Below are positions 9,279 to 18,517 of a DNA stretch of 64,000 nucleotides, piece by piece. The notes under the pieces were generated by a model. The model made no database searches. It was not told where the DNA came from and was given only the letters and a program-made list of their open reading frames with translations. The stretch's first letter is position 1; the number at the start of each line of letters is the position of its first letter. Source of the stretch: Deltaproteobacteria bacterium (GTDB lineage: Bacteria; Desulfobacterota; Desulfuromonadia; Geobacterales; Geobacteraceae); the NCBI GenBank assembly GCA_009668975.1, contig SBEG01000012.1:1-64000 (forward strand), read 5' to 3'. The position numbers and the translations under genes were made by a program.

Positions 9279-10829
9279 TCAGTGAAAACTCGTGCTGCTG
9301 TGGTCCTTCGGTTTTTTCAGCAGGAAGAGGAAGGGCACAATTACCAGAAATGCGATTCCGATAATCCAGAATATATGGTTGTAGGCAAGCATGCCGGCCT
9401 GTTTCTGGACGGTGCCGTAGAGAACGGCCAAAGCCGCTTCCTTGGCGGTCACGGGATCGAGGCCCCTGGCGATGGCTGCCTGCTGGAGTTCCGCCAGGCG
9501 GAGCTGTGTTACCGGATTGTAGGGATTGACATGGCCCGCGAGGTTGTTCTGGTAGAACTGGGAATAACGGGAAAGCAGGGTAGCCGCGGTGGCAATGCCG
9601 ACGCTGCCGCCGATGTTTCGCAGCAGGTTGAAAATGCCGGTGGCATTACCCATTTCCACCTTGGTGATGGTGGAGAGGGTAACGGTCGTCAACGGGACGA
9701 AGATCATGCCCAACGCCACGCCGAGGATGATGCGCGGCCAGACGAAAGCCCAGTACGAGGCTTCCAGGGTGAAGCCCTGCATCAGAAACATGGAGTAGGC
9801 GCCGATGATCAGGCCGGCCAGGACGACCCAGCGGCCGTCATAGCGCTGGATTACTGCACCGACAAAAGGCATGGCGATGAGGGTCGCGACTCCGCCGGGC
9901 GCCAGCACCATGCCGGCCATGGTTGCGTTGTAACCCATCAGCGTCTGCAGAAAGAGCGGAATCATGACAATGGAGCCGTAGAGGCAGAAACCGACGATGA
10001 ACATGATGAAGTTCCCCGACGAGAACGAAATATCCTTGAACAGCCGGAGATTGACGATCGGATGGGGGTGGGTAAGCTCGACGAAGAGCAGGATCAGCAG
10101 GGCCAGCACCGTGATGACGGCAAAGGCGATGATGAAGGAGGAGTTGAACCAGTCTTCCTGTTGACCTTTGTCGAGGACCACCTGCAGGGAACCGAGGCCG
10201 ATGGTCAGAAGGGCCAGGCCCCAGTAGTCGATCCTCATTTTGACCCGCTTCAGGTAGGAAGGGTCGAAGATGAAAAATTTCGCCATGATCACGGCGAAGA
10301 TGCCGACCGGGATGTTGATGTAGAAGATCCAGCGCCAGTTCATATTGTCGGTGATCCAGCCGCCGAGGGTCGGTCCGATGATGGGGCCGAACATGGCGCC
10401 GACTCCGAAGATGGCCATGGCCATTCCCTGTTGCCAGGGCGGGAAGGTCTCCATCAGGATCGCCTGGCTGATGGGGATCAAGGCCCCGCCGGCCGCACCC
10501 TGGACTACGCGAAAAAAAATGAGAGCCCCGAGGGTCGGGGCCGCTCCGCAGAGGAATGAGGAGATGGTAAAAAGGATGATGCAGGTAATGAGAAAATTCT
10601 TTCTGCCGAACAGCCGGGCGAACCAGCCGGTCATCGGCAGTACGACCGCGTTGCTTACCAGGTAGGAGGTGAGGACCCAGGTGATCTCATCGGTGCCGGC
10701 GTTGAGACTGCCCTGCATGTGCGGGAGAGCCACATTGGCCACCGAGGTGTCGACGATTTCCATGAAAGTGGGAATCATCACGGTAAGGGTGATGAGCCAC
10801 TTGTTTATGTTTCGGGTTTTGTCTTCCAT
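9279..10829 (-). CDS. emrB: DHA2-family MFS multidrug transporter, EmrB type (copy 1)
   Basis: This inner-membrane transporter has 14 predicted membrane segments, as expected for the DHA2 (EmrB/QacA) family, in about 516 residues. Family features include the N-terminal MEIVDTSVANVALPHMQGSL segment and the motif around GWFARLFGRKNF between the second and third helices. I placed the start at ATG 10829 (MEDKTRNINKW), because the longer frame to 10868 adds residues absent from the paralogue. It is the last gene of the tetR-emrB-tolC-emrA-emrB run. EmrB exports hydrophobic toxins by proton antiport through an EmrA adaptor and TolC. It is very similar to the second EmrB in the same operon. The substrate is unknown. 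Confidence 0.88.
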   Translation of the reverse strand: MEDKTRNINKWLITLTVMIPTFMEIVDTSVANVALPHMQGSLNAGTDEITWVLTSYLVSNAVVLPMTGWFARLFGRKNFLITCIILFTISSFLCGAAPTLGALIFFRVVQGAAGGALIPISQAILMETFPPWQQGMAMAIFGVGAMFGPIIGPTLGGWITDNMNWRWIFYINIPVGIFAVIMAKFFIFDPSYLKRVKMRIDYWGLALLTIGLGSLQVVLDKGQQEDWFNSSFIIAFAVITVLALLILLFVELTHPHPIVNLRLFKDISFSSGNFIMFIVGFCLYGSIVMIPLFLQTLMGYNATMAGMVLAPGGVATLIAMPFVGAVIQRYDGRWVVLAGLIIGAYSMFLMQGFTLEASYWAFVWPRIILGVALGMIFVPLTTVTLSTITKVEMGNATGIFNLLRNIGGSVGIATAATLLSRYSQFYQNNLAGHVNPYNPVTQLRLAELQQAAIARGLDPVTAKEAALAVLYGTVQKQAGMLAYNHIFWIIGIAFLVIVPFLFLLKKPKDHSSTSFH

Positions 10830-10885
10830 GGAGTCCGGAATGCAGGGACGATTACCTGCTAGAACCAATGAGCAGGATCAGGTGT

Positions 10886-10958
10886 TGTAGGGGCGCTGCT
10901 TGCTGCGCCCTGTTTTTAGGCCTGAGGGTTTAAGGGCGCAGCAAGCAGCGCCCCTACA
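10886..10958. repeat. GTAGGGGC-type palindromic intergenic element, copy 1
   Basis: Arms of 25 bp (10886-10910 and 10934-10958) are perfectly complementary, begin TGTAGGGGCGCTGCTT and enclose a 23-base spacer. It lies between the emrA and emrB genes. The outer termini TAGGGGC and GCCCCTA are shared with elements at 28249 and 59330. It can form a strong hairpin and may tune expression of the downstream emrB. Confidence 0.85.
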
Positions 10959-10964
10959 TTGTGC

Positions 10965-12068
10965 TTAGCGGAAGGGGTCTTTCAGGATGTCGCCCAGCTT
11001 TCTTTCCGTGAGGATGGTCGGCACCACGCTCATGCCGACCCGCAACAGGTGTTTCTGGTCGCTCGATGAATCGATCATGATCTTGACCGGAATTCTCTGC
11101 ACGACCTTAACGTAATTGCCCGTGGCGTTTTCCGGTGGAAGGAGCGAGAAGGACGCACCGGTTCCGGCCATGATACTGTCAACTTTGCCGGTGAAAGTGA
11201 TGCCGGGGTAGGTGTCAACCCTGAACTCGACTTTCTGGCCCGGACGGACATGGGTCAGCTGGCTTTCCTTGTAGTTTGCCGTAACCCAGGGGCCGTTCAG
11301 TTCCACCAGTGCCAAAAGGGGCTGGCCTGCCTGGACGTTGTTTCCCTGTTCCACGGATTTTTTCGTGATGAAACCGTCAGCCGGTGCATAGATTTTCGTG
11401 TAGGACAGGTTTTGCTTGTTCTCTTCCAGTTCGGCGGTCTTCCGGGCGATCATGGCATCTTTTGCGCCGTTGCCGGTCAGACCGAGGAGCGCCAGGGCCC
11501 GGCGCACCGAACCTTCGGTTTCCGCCAGTTTTGCCGCCGCGACTTTTCGCGCGGTTTCCAGCCGGTCGAGCTGTTCCTTTGCGATCACTTCCTTTTTGTA
11601 GAGCGCCTGTCCTCTCCGCAGGTCCAGTTCCGCCTGCTCCAGACGCGCCCGGTCGGAATTGAGCGCCGCCCGGGCCGCATCAACCTGCGCATAGGTGCTC
11701 GACGTCTCATTTTTGGCCATATCCAGCTGCGCGATGGCATTTCTGACCCTGAGCTGGTAATCAATCGCATCCAGTTCCACGAGCAGCTCGCCCTTTTTGA
11801 CAAACTGGTTGTCCTGGACCATGACCCTGAGGACATTGCCGGGGACACGGGCTGAGATGGTATAGACGTGGGACTCGATAAAGGCATTATCGGTTTCCAC
11901 GTGGGTCTTGCTTTTGACCCAGAGTCGCAGTCCAAAGAGACAGGCAGTAATAAGCAGAATCAGCAGGATGAAAGCTGCCCGTTTCCGTTTGCCATTCCCT
12001 GACTTTGCCGCAGGGGGGGTGTCATCTGTTTTTGTGTTGTTGCCGGTGTTGATTTCCTCTGCCATCAA
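10965..12068 (-). CDS. emrA: membrane fusion protein, EmrA/HlyD family
   Basis: This 367-residue periplasmic adaptor has one N-terminal membrane anchor (about residues 28-48, after a polar cytoplasmic tail). A lipoyl-like half (VYTISARVPGNVLRVMVQDN), a long alpha-helical hairpin with DLRRGQALYKKEVIAKEQLD and a second barrel-like half (APADGFITKKSVEQGNNVQAG) follow. This order is standard for EmrA. It bridges the EmrB transporter and the TolC channel. It is the only adaptor in an operon with two EmrB copies, so it probably serves both. ATG 12068 (MMAEE) or the next ATG at 12065 is the start. Confidence 0.9.
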   Translation of the reverse strand: MMAEEINTGNNTKTDDTPPAAKSGNGKRKRAAFILLILLITACLFGLRLWVKSKTHVETDNAFIESHVYTISARVPGNVLRVMVQDNQFVKKGELLVELDAIDYQLRVRNAIAQLDMAKNETSSTYAQVDAARAALNSDRARLEQAELDLRRGQALYKKEVIAKEQLDRLETARKVAAAKLAETEGSVRRALALLGLTGNGAKDAMIARKTAELEENKQNLSYTKIYAPADGFITKKSVEQGNNVQAGQPLLALVELNGPWVTANYKESQLTHVRPGQKVEFRVDTYPGITFTGKVDSIMAGTGASFSLLPPENATGNYVKVVQRIPVKIMIDSSSDQKHLLRVGMSVVPTILTERKLGDILKDPFR

Positions 12069-12201
12069 ATCCTCCGTGGAAATGGGTTACTCCAATTCCA
12101 AATCAAGTCGCTGTTTTCTTTGGTTCGTCTTCGGCTCCTCAACGCATTACATATAGCCCAATCCCCGCCGCTTTGATTTCAGCCTTGTTTTGAAAGTGGA
12201 A

Positions 12202-13470
12202 TTACAGCTCCCCTTTAGCTTTTTTGATACGGGCAATGGCTACTTCGTAGTCGGACAGTGCCCGGAAATATTCGGCCTTCGTTTTGGTCAACAGGGTCTG
12301 TGCATCGACAACATCGGTGGCGGTGCCCACATGTTCCTGGTAACGGTCCTTATTGATCCGCAGGTTTTCTTCACCCTGGGTAACTGCTTTCGCGGTGGTT
12401 TTGATCCTTTCCGCGGCAGTTCTGGCATCGTTACTGGCGGTGTCGTATTCCAGGCGTATCTGGTATTCCACCATCCGCAGTTTTTCCTCGTTCTGCATCC
12501 GGGTCTGAACCGCCTGCCGATAGCGTGACGTGGTGGCGAGTCCGTCGAAGAGGTTGATCTTCAAGCCAACCGTTGCGGAAAGGATGGTCTGTTCTTCGAC
12601 CTTATTGTTCTGCACATAATCTACCCCGAGTCTGGTGAAGACTTGCGGGAAATAGTGACTGCGGCTCTCCTTGATTGCCAGGCCGGCCGCTTCGATGCCC
12701 CTCTGGAGTGCCATGACCTCAGCCCGATTGGTCAGGGGGAAATTTTCTTCCGCGGGCGGGGGAAAGGTCGCAGACATATCGATCTCTACCAGCTCCGCGC
12801 GATACGCGGCAGGTTGCCCGATCAGGTAGTTGAAATAGAGCCAGCTGTTTTGGAGGCGATTGTCTTCCAGGAGAGCCCGCTGCTTGCTGTTGGCCAGCTG
12901 CACCTCGGCCTGAAGCAGGTCGTTGCGGGTAACCACCCCCTGTTCATAGAGGTTTTTCGCCACCCGCAGGTGGTCGGTCATCTGGATAATCTCTTCGCGC
13001 GCCGCTTCCACCAGCTTTTGGTATTCGAGGATTCCATAGTAGCTGGTCACTACCTGCAGGAAAACATCCTTGGTCCGGGCGGTATGAATGAACCCCGCTG
13101 CTTCGCGGAGTGCTGCCGCTTGGTGAAAGCGTGTCGAGGTGCGGCCGAAATCATAGATTGTCTGTTCCACCGAAACGGAGTAAAAGCCGTATTCCGGCTG
13201 TTGCGTTTCAGCCGCTCGCCCGAGAATGATGACGGATTGCGGCTCCTGCTGGACCGTGTAGCCGCCTTGAAAATTTACCTGTGGGAGATAGCCGCTTTTG
13301 GCGATACCGACGTTCTCCTCGGCAATTCTTTCATCAAGCGCGGAAACTTTCAGTTCGTGGTTGGCTGTTATGGCCTTTTTCAGACATTCCTGAAGTGTCA
13401 GGGTCTCGGCCTCCGCCCTGGCCAGCAGGAAGAGGGGAATGAACAGGACGATAAGATAGATTTTTGACAT
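12202..13470 (-). CDS. TolC-family outer membrane efflux protein
   Basis: This 422-residue protein has a signal peptide (MSKIYLIVLFIPLFLLARAEA) and two repeats of the outer-membrane efflux protein family. These contain long alpha-helical segments with periodic Leu, Ala and Gln, for example LRVAKNLYEQGVVTRNDLLQ and its later counterpart NLRINKDRYQEHVGTATDVV. TolC-type proteins form a trimeric channel across the outer membrane and periplasm. It sits between the second emrB and emrA, giving a complete tripartite pump in one operon. Start is ATG 13470. Confidence 0.9.
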   Translation of the reverse strand: MSKIYLIVLFIPLFLLARAEAETLTLQECLKKAITANHELKVSALDERIAEENVGIAKSGYLPQVNFQGGYTVQQEPQSVIILGRAAETQQPEYGFYSVSVEQTIYDFGRTSTRFHQAAALREAAGFIHTARTKDVFLQVVTSYYGILEYQKLVEAAREEIIQMTDHLRVAKNLYEQGVVTRNDLLQAEVQLANSKQRALLEDNRLQNSWLYFNYLIGQPAAYRAELVEIDMSATFPPPAEENFPLTNRAEVMALQRGIEAAGLAIKESRSHYFPQVFTRLGVDYVQNNKVEEQTILSATVGLKINLFDGLATTSRYRQAVQTRMQNEEKLRMVEYQIRLEYDTASNDARTAAERIKTTAKAVTQGEENLRINKDRYQEHVGTATDVVDAQTLLTKTKAEYFRALSDYEVAIARIKKAKGEL

Positions 13471-13534
13471 ATGGTGTCTCCCTTGGTATTTGCGGAGTGT
13501 TTCGCTTGTCTCTATCGACAGGCCGGCAGTGGTT

Positions 13535-15076
13535 TCAGTTCTGGGTGCTGTACCGGTGCTTCCTGAGCAGCAAGAGCAGGGGGATGATCAGCAGGAATGC
13601 CAGGCCCAGGATCCAGAAAATATAATTGTAGGCCATCATGCCCGATTCTTTTCGCACGATGCGCGAAAGGATTTCCAGTGAAATGCCGTGGGCGGTCACG
13701 GCATCGGCCCCTTTGGCGATGGCGGCCTGCTGGAGGCTTTCCATTCTTGATTGCACTATCGGGTTAAAGGGATTGATATGTCCCGCCAGATTAGCCTGGT
13801 AAAACTGTGCCAGACGAGCCAGCAGGGTGGCCGAGATGGCAATGCCGACGCTGCCGCCGATATTTCGCAGCAGATTGAAAATGCCGGTTGCGTTGCCCAT
13901 TTCCACCCGCGAAATGTTGGCGAGAGTGGCGCGCGACAGGGGCGGGAAGATCATGCCCAGAGCCGCTCCGAGCATGACGCGGGGCCAGACGAAATCCCAG
14001 TAAGAGGCCTGCAGGCTGAAGCCGCGCATCATAAAGAGCGAGACTGCGCCAAGGAGCAGGCCGACAAAGATCAGTTTCCTGCCGTCATGTTTCTGGGTGT
14101 AGGCACCGGCAAGCGGCAGGACAATCACCGAGGCGAGCCCGCCCGGCGCCATGACCAGTCCGGCCATGGTGGCGCTATAGCCCATCAGCGTCTGGAGAAA
14201 AAGCGGCAGCATGACAACGGAGCCGTAGAGGCAGAAGCCTACCATGAACATGATGAAGTTACCGGCCGAGAAGGCGGCGTCCTTGAAGAGCCGCAGGTTC
14301 ACGATCGGGTGATCATGCTTCAGTTCCACATAGATGAACAGGAGCAGCGAGATCACGGAAACAATGGAGAATGTGATGATAAATGCGGAATTGAACCAGT
14401 CATCCTGCTGGCCCTTGTCGAGGACCACCTGGAGTGAGCCGATTCCGAGGGTCAGGAAGGTGAGTCCCCAGTAGTCGATCTTCACTTTCTGCCGCTTCAG
14501 GTAGGAGGGGTCGAAGATGAAGTATTTTGCCATGATTACCGCGATGATGCCGACCGGGATATTGATATAGAAGATCCAGCGCCAGCTGATGTTGTCAGTA
14601 ATCCAGCCGCCCAGCGTCGGCCCCACCACCGGTCCGAACATGGCGCCGATGCCGAAGATCGCCATGGCCATGCCACCTTCCTCGGGCGGGAAGGATTCCA
14701 TCATGATGGCCTGGCTCATGGGGATCAGGGCGCCTCCCGCGGCGCCTTGCACGATGCGGAAAAACACCAGCGTTGCCAGATTCGGCGCTGAACCGCAGAA
14801 AATGGACGAGAGGGTGAAAAGGATTATGCAGGAAATCAGAAAGCGTTTCCGGCCGAAAATACGGGCGAGCCAGCCGGTCATCGGCATGATGATGGCGTTG
14901 CTGATCAGATAGGAGGTCAGAACCCAGGTGACTTCCTCGGTTCCCGCGTTCAGGCTGCCCTGCATATGGGGCAGTGCGACGTTGGCGATGGAGGTGTCGA
15001 CGATTTCCATGAAGGCGGGAATCATTACGGTCAGGGTAATGAGCCATTTGTTGATCGGCTGGACGGATTCGCTCAT
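13535..15076 (-). CDS. emrB: DHA2-family MFS multidrug transporter, EmrB type (copy 2)
   Basis: This 513-residue transporter has 14 predicted membrane segments. It starts MSESVQPINKW and shares the MEIVDTSIANVALPHMQGSL signature and most of its length with the copy at 9279-10829. It follows the tetR gene with a gap of two bases, so it is co-transcribed and likely translationally coupled. Two such similar transporters beside one adaptor and one channel suggest a duplication followed by substrate divergence. Differences are concentrated in the C-terminal tail and in several central loops. The substrate is unknown. Confidence 0.88.
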   Translation of the reverse strand: MSESVQPINKWLITLTVMIPAFMEIVDTSIANVALPHMQGSLNAGTEEVTWVLTSYLISNAIIMPMTGWLARIFGRKRFLISCIILFTLSSIFCGSAPNLATLVFFRIVQGAAGGALIPMSQAIMMESFPPEEGGMAMAIFGIGAMFGPVVGPTLGGWITDNISWRWIFYINIPVGIIAVIMAKYFIFDPSYLKRQKVKIDYWGLTFLTLGIGSLQVVLDKGQQDDWFNSAFIITFSIVSVISLLLFIYVELKHDHPIVNLRLFKDAAFSAGNFIMFMVGFCLYGSVVMLPLFLQTLMGYSATMAGLVMAPGGLASVIVLPLAGAYTQKHDGRKLIFVGLLLGAVSLFMMRGFSLQASYWDFVWPRVMLGAALGMIFPPLSRATLANISRVEMGNATGIFNLLRNIGGSVGIAISATLLARLAQFYQANLAGHINPFNPIVQSRMESLQQAAIAKGADAVTAHGISLEILSRIVRKESGMMAYNYIFWILGLAFLLIIPLLLLLRKHRYSTQN

Positions 15077-15078
15077 GG

Positions 15079-15753
15079 TTAGTTCTGGTCCTGTCGCTTG
15101 GCTATCCCGGGGGACGCGTTGTTGACCTTTGTCCCGATCTCTTTCAAGGCGCTGAGGCTGAAGAGCAGAATCTGCTCGGAGACCCGGTCAAGATCCTCCA
15201 GGCCGAACTTCTCCTCGGGGGACATGCGGCTGATGACCGATCGGCTGAAGAGGTAGAAGAGGCATTGGCTGATGATACTTCTGGCACTGGCAAGGACTAT
15301 TTCCGCGTCGGTATGTTCAGGCAGAAGGTCGCTGACAATCCCCACCAGTTGACCAAAGAGGGAGCGGATACCTTCATCGAGCATCATGTCGAGAGCCGCG
15401 GTCGGTTCCACCATTTCGCGCATGACGATGGTGCCGAATTCCTGGGTCTTTTCGTCAAAGGAGGTGCGGAGCAGGAAAGACCGGACAAAAGCACGCAGCT
15501 GCTCTTCCGGTAACGCATCAGCGGCAAGACCGTAAGTTGTTGGATAGCTTTCATAGGCACGCATCCGCAGGAAGCGGATCGTGTCACGGTAGAGCCCTTC
15601 CTTGCCGCCGAAATGATAATTCACCGCGGCAAGGTTCACCTGCGCCTGACTGCAAATCTGACGGATGGTGGTGGCGGCAAAACCATGTTCCGCGAAGATT
15701 GCGGCAGCCGCTTCCAGAATGCGAACCCTGGTTTCCGATTGCTCCGTTTCCAT
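15079..15753 (-). CDS. TetR-family repressor with CerR-type C-terminal region
   Basis: A helix-turn-helix of the TetR family fills residues 8-55 (RVRILEAAAAIFAEHGFAAT, then NLAAVNYHFGGKEGLY). The C-terminal half is the all-helical ligand-binding and dimer domain. I chose ATG 15753 (METEQSE) because a GGAGGA ribosome site sits just before it on the minus strand; the frame is open further upstream but without a family match. The gene heads the efflux operon and a palindrome of the expected kind lies upstream, so the protein most likely represses its own operon and is released by an efflux substrate. The ligand is unknown. Confidence 0.87.
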   Translation of the reverse strand: METEQSETRVRILEAAAAIFAEHGFAATTIRQICSQAQVNLAAVNYHFGGKEGLYRDTIRFLRMRAYESYPTTYGLAADALPEEQLRAFVRSFLLRTSFDEKTQEFGTIVMREMVEPTAALDMMLDEGIRSLFGQLVGIVSDLLPEHTDAEIVLASARSIISQCLFYLFSRSVISRMSPEEKFGLEDLDRVSEQILLFSLSALKEIGTKVNNASPGIAKRQDQN

Positions 15754-15782
15754 GTGAATCTCCTCCTTGGCAGAACGAAACG

Positions 15783-15804
15783 TTTGTATCAAACATTTGT
15801 TTGA
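15783..15804. promoter_or_regulatory. probable TetR operator upstream of the efflux operon
   Basis: A perfect 16-bp palindrome TCAAACATTTGTTTGA (15789-15804) lies 36 bases upstream of the repressor start. A further GTTTG half-site at 15783-15787 pairs with the first CAAAC, giving three alternating half-sites. This spacing is typical of TetR-family autoregulation. Binding is inferred. Confidence 0.65.
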
Positions 15805-15895
15805 ATCGCAAGGAAAAGATTCATCTGGCGGGGAAAAACGAAATTCATCTGAGCCGGACAATCCGGAACCAAAAAAGTTAACCAAAAATCTTAAT

Positions 15896-15972
15896 TTAAC
15901 AGGATGTATATGCAGGACAAATTCTGATACCAGAAAAAGGTTTTGACCTTCATCCTGTCCATCCTGTTAATT
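15896..15972. repeat. ATCCTGTTAA-type imperfect inverted repeat
   Basis: The left arm TTAACAGGAT (15896-15905) is the exact complement of ATCCTGTTAA (15961-15970). Further AGGACA/TGTCC matches lie inside. The gap between the tetR gene and the transglycosylase gene otherwise shows nothing recognisable. Similar ATCCTGTCCATCCTGTTAAT strings are common intergenic repeats in many bacteria (recalled). Confidence 0.6.
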
Positions 15973-16041
15973 CTGCCTTTGATGGTTTTTTGCTATTTGA
16001 TTTTCTCAGACACTGTAAAGATTCACGTCATAAGAGACCAA

Positions 16042-18264
16042 TCAAAAGGGTTGGGAGGGATCGTTTTCCGAAAGAAGTTCGTTTGTGGGCAGTTCCATCG
16101 TGGCGGGAAGGGCAGCTTTTTCCTGGATTGGTGCAGGCGGAGGTACTGTTGCTGCGACTTCCTCCAGTCCGTAGAGTTGCCGGTAGACTTCCATGGCAGC
16201 CAGGACTTTTTTCACGTATTCACGGGTTTCGGGATAAGGAATGTTCTCGATAAATTCGTCTTCCCGAAGGCTGGGGAAGTTCTTTCGCCAGCGAAGCACC
16301 GGCGTAGCGCCGGCATTGTAGGCCGCCACTGCCGAAACAAGGTTGCCATTGAAGCGTCTGATCAGGTCTTTCAGGTGGCGGGTCCCGATTCTTACATTCA
16401 CTTCCGGGTTGGTGAGTTGCGGATTGGATGCGTCTATCCCTAAACCGCGGGCGATGCCCTTGGCAGTTGCGGGCATCAGCTGCATCAAGCCGAGTGCTCC
16501 GACCGGAGAGCGGGCCGTGGGTAAAAAATTGCTTTCCGCCCGAATGAGGGCAAAGGTGAGGCATTGATCCAAACCGGTGTCCGAGGTGTGACGGGATACT
16601 ATCTCATGGAAGCCGGCTGGATAGAGTATAGCCCAGGCCGAAGGTGAATTCCCGATGTCTGTTGCGAGAGCGTCCTGATGGAGCAACCCCATTGCGGAAC
16701 GGTAATCATTCATGGCAAGGTACAATCCTGCGTGGCCGAGGGAGCCCCGGAACGATGTGCCTTTTCGTCTTTTCAGCGCGGCGAGTTCCTTGCCGGCCTC
16801 TTCATAGAGTCCGAGATCAATGAGCGCCTGTGCCCTTTCCATGCCGAAAGATGCAGAAAGCGGGACTTGAAAGGAGGTGCTCAGGAGCGGAACACGGTTG
16901 TTCCTGGAGCCGAAGGTCCTGTTAATATTCAAGTTGTAGAAACCTGTGGGATATTCCCGCTGAATCCGGTCATACAAAGGAAGGGCTGCGTTGCCGGAGC
17001 CGGCCGCTTCGAGGGAGCGGCCCTGCCAGTACAGGGCTCTCTCCCGCCAGGTTTGATCGTTGGCGAGCAGGGCAAAACTATTGGCCGCCTCAGTGAAGTT
17101 TCCGGACAGGTAGAGGCTCCAGGCGGATTCCCACAAGGCGCGGGGGGCCCGGGAGGATGCAGGGTACTCGGAGTAAATCTTGCGAAAGAGCGTCAGGGCT
17201 TCCTGGTGCGCTCCCTGGTGTTTCTTGATCAGAGCAGCATAAAAAAGGGCGTCATCGGCCAAGGAGGATTCGGGGCGTGTCCCTGCAAGTGCCAGGAACG
17301 TAGTGACAGCCTCTTCATCTTTGCCGATCCGGTCATAGAGTTGGGCGAGCCAGTAGGATGCCTCCAGGCGGTACTGCCGGTACGGGCTGTCCGGCGCGGC
17401 AAGACGGGCAAAAGACTGCTCGGCTTCGACGTTCTTCTTCAAGCGATATTGAATCATGGCAGTCTTGAAGGCGAGTTCCCCGCGCAGATTTTCCGGCAGG
17501 GATCCGGGGGACAGAGAGGAGAAAACTTCTGCCGCATCTTTGTAGTGACGTTGTTCGAAGAGTTTGCAGCCCCGTTTATACAGTTCCTCTTCCGTGAAGA
17601 GCAGCGGGCTTTCGGTGAGCTTCGCTAATCTTTCGAGCTGAACCTCTGCCTGGCCGGCAATAGATTTTGCCGGATAGGATTGCCAGAGCCTGCGCAAATC
17701 TCGCATTGCGCCGTTCGGGTCGCCGAGCTTTTCCCGGCACAGAGCAGATTGAAGCTGGGCTTTGAGGGCATCATTTCCGGCGGAATAATCGCCAAAAAAA
17801 GTCTGGTATGCAAGCAGGGCATTCGGAAAATCTTCCAGCTGAAAAAAGATGTCTGCCTGCAAAAGGGCGGCTGATCGGACAAAGGGACCCTCAGGGTAGT
17901 CTTTTTTCAACATCTGCAGGAGGGGCAGTGCCTCGTTATGACGTGACAGTTTGGTGAGAGCGATGGCCCGGTAATAGAGGGCAAAGTCTCCCAGCAGAGC
18001 GAGGCTTTTTTCTGAGTTTGCCAGATATCGTTCAGCTTCGTCCCATTTCTCCAAATGATATGCCGTCACCCCGAGTACGAAATCCCGTGTCGGACTCTGC
18101 CGGGCTTGGAGAGCGGCAAACCGCGCCCCGGAATACTCCTTTTTCTTCAAACGCTCCGCGGACAACAGGAGGGATTGATCAACCGGCGGTATGAGAGATG
18201 CCCGCGAGACGGATACCGAGCAGATAAGGATCAATATGAGGAAAGGGATCTTATGGCAGATCAT
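16042..18264 (-). CDS. slt: soluble lytic transglycosylase with TPR-like N-terminal region
   Basis: This 740-residue periplasmic enzyme cleaves peptidoglycan glycan strands and leaves 1,6-anhydromuramic ends. The signal peptide is MICHKIPFLILILICSVSVS. About 500 residues of TPR-like helical repeats follow, then a C-terminal SLT domain with the catalytic glutamate in RAESNF (about residue 577), the GLMQLMPATA motif, the AYNAG motif and PYPETREYVKKV. About 35 Pro/Ala-rich residues end the protein. ATG 18264 is chosen because GAAGGAG precedes it on the minus strand; the frame is open for 26 more codons upstream. It appears to be transcribed alone, divergently from rnr. Confidence 0.9.
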   Translation of the reverse strand: MICHKIPFLILILICSVSVSRASLIPPVDQSLLLSAERLKKKEYSGARFAALQARQSPTRDFVLGVTAYHLEKWDEAERYLANSEKSLALLGDFALYYRAIALTKLSRHNEALPLLQMLKKDYPEGPFVRSAALLQADIFFQLEDFPNALLAYQTFFGDYSAGNDALKAQLQSALCREKLGDPNGAMRDLRRLWQSYPAKSIAGQAEVQLERLAKLTESPLLFTEEELYKRGCKLFEQRHYKDAAEVFSSLSPGSLPENLRGELAFKTAMIQYRLKKNVEAEQSFARLAAPDSPYRQYRLEASYWLAQLYDRIGKDEEAVTTFLALAGTRPESSLADDALFYAALIKKHQGAHQEALTLFRKIYSEYPASSRAPRALWESAWSLYLSGNFTEAANSFALLANDQTWRERALYWQGRSLEAAGSGNAALPLYDRIQREYPTGFYNLNINRTFGSRNNRVPLLSTSFQVPLSASFGMERAQALIDLGLYEEAGKELAALKRRKGTSFRGSLGHAGLYLAMNDYRSAMGLLHQDALATDIGNSPSAWAILYPAGFHEIVSRHTSDTGLDQCLTFALIRAESNFLPTARSPVGALGLMQLMPATAKGIARGLGIDASNPQLTNPEVNVRIGTRHLKDLIRRFNGNLVSAVAAYNAGATPVLRWRKNFPSLREDEFIENIPYPETREYVKKVLAAMEVYRQLYGLEEVAATVPPPAPIQEKAALPATMELPTNELLSENDPSQPF

Positions 18265-18517
18265 CTGTAGCTCCTTCAGGATTACAACATGCTTACTTTC
18301 CATGTACGGGTAAATTGTATACAATCGTAAAGATTGCGGCAACCATCAAATGAGTCACAATGATATCAGTTTCCATCCGGAAATGCCAAATTCCTCCCCC
18401 TCCCTTGATGGGAGGGGGAGAATAGTCTGTTCGGATGGGGATTGTTTAGTGAGATAACGTATTTGAGACCTTCAGGCACGGATAGTGTCCCTGGTTTGAA
18501 GAAAAGAGGGAGGACCA
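18265..18517. other. divergent intergenic region between slt and rnr
   Basis: Two features are visible. A 12-bp palindrome ATTGTATACAAT lies at 18314-18325. A G/C-rich hairpin at 18394-18420 has perfect 11-bp arms CTCCCCCTCCC and GGGAGGGGGAG around TTGAT. The latter resembles a widespread intergenic palindrome and may act as a terminator or REP-like element. Promoters for both divergent genes must lie here but I could not place them with confidence. Confidence 0.5.

Noticed and set aside
9207..10559. Plus-strand open frame of 450 codons opposite emrB
   Set aside because: The minus strand encodes a full EmrB; the plus-strand product is a low-complexity Asp/Glu/His/Gln-rich shadow of transmembrane codons.
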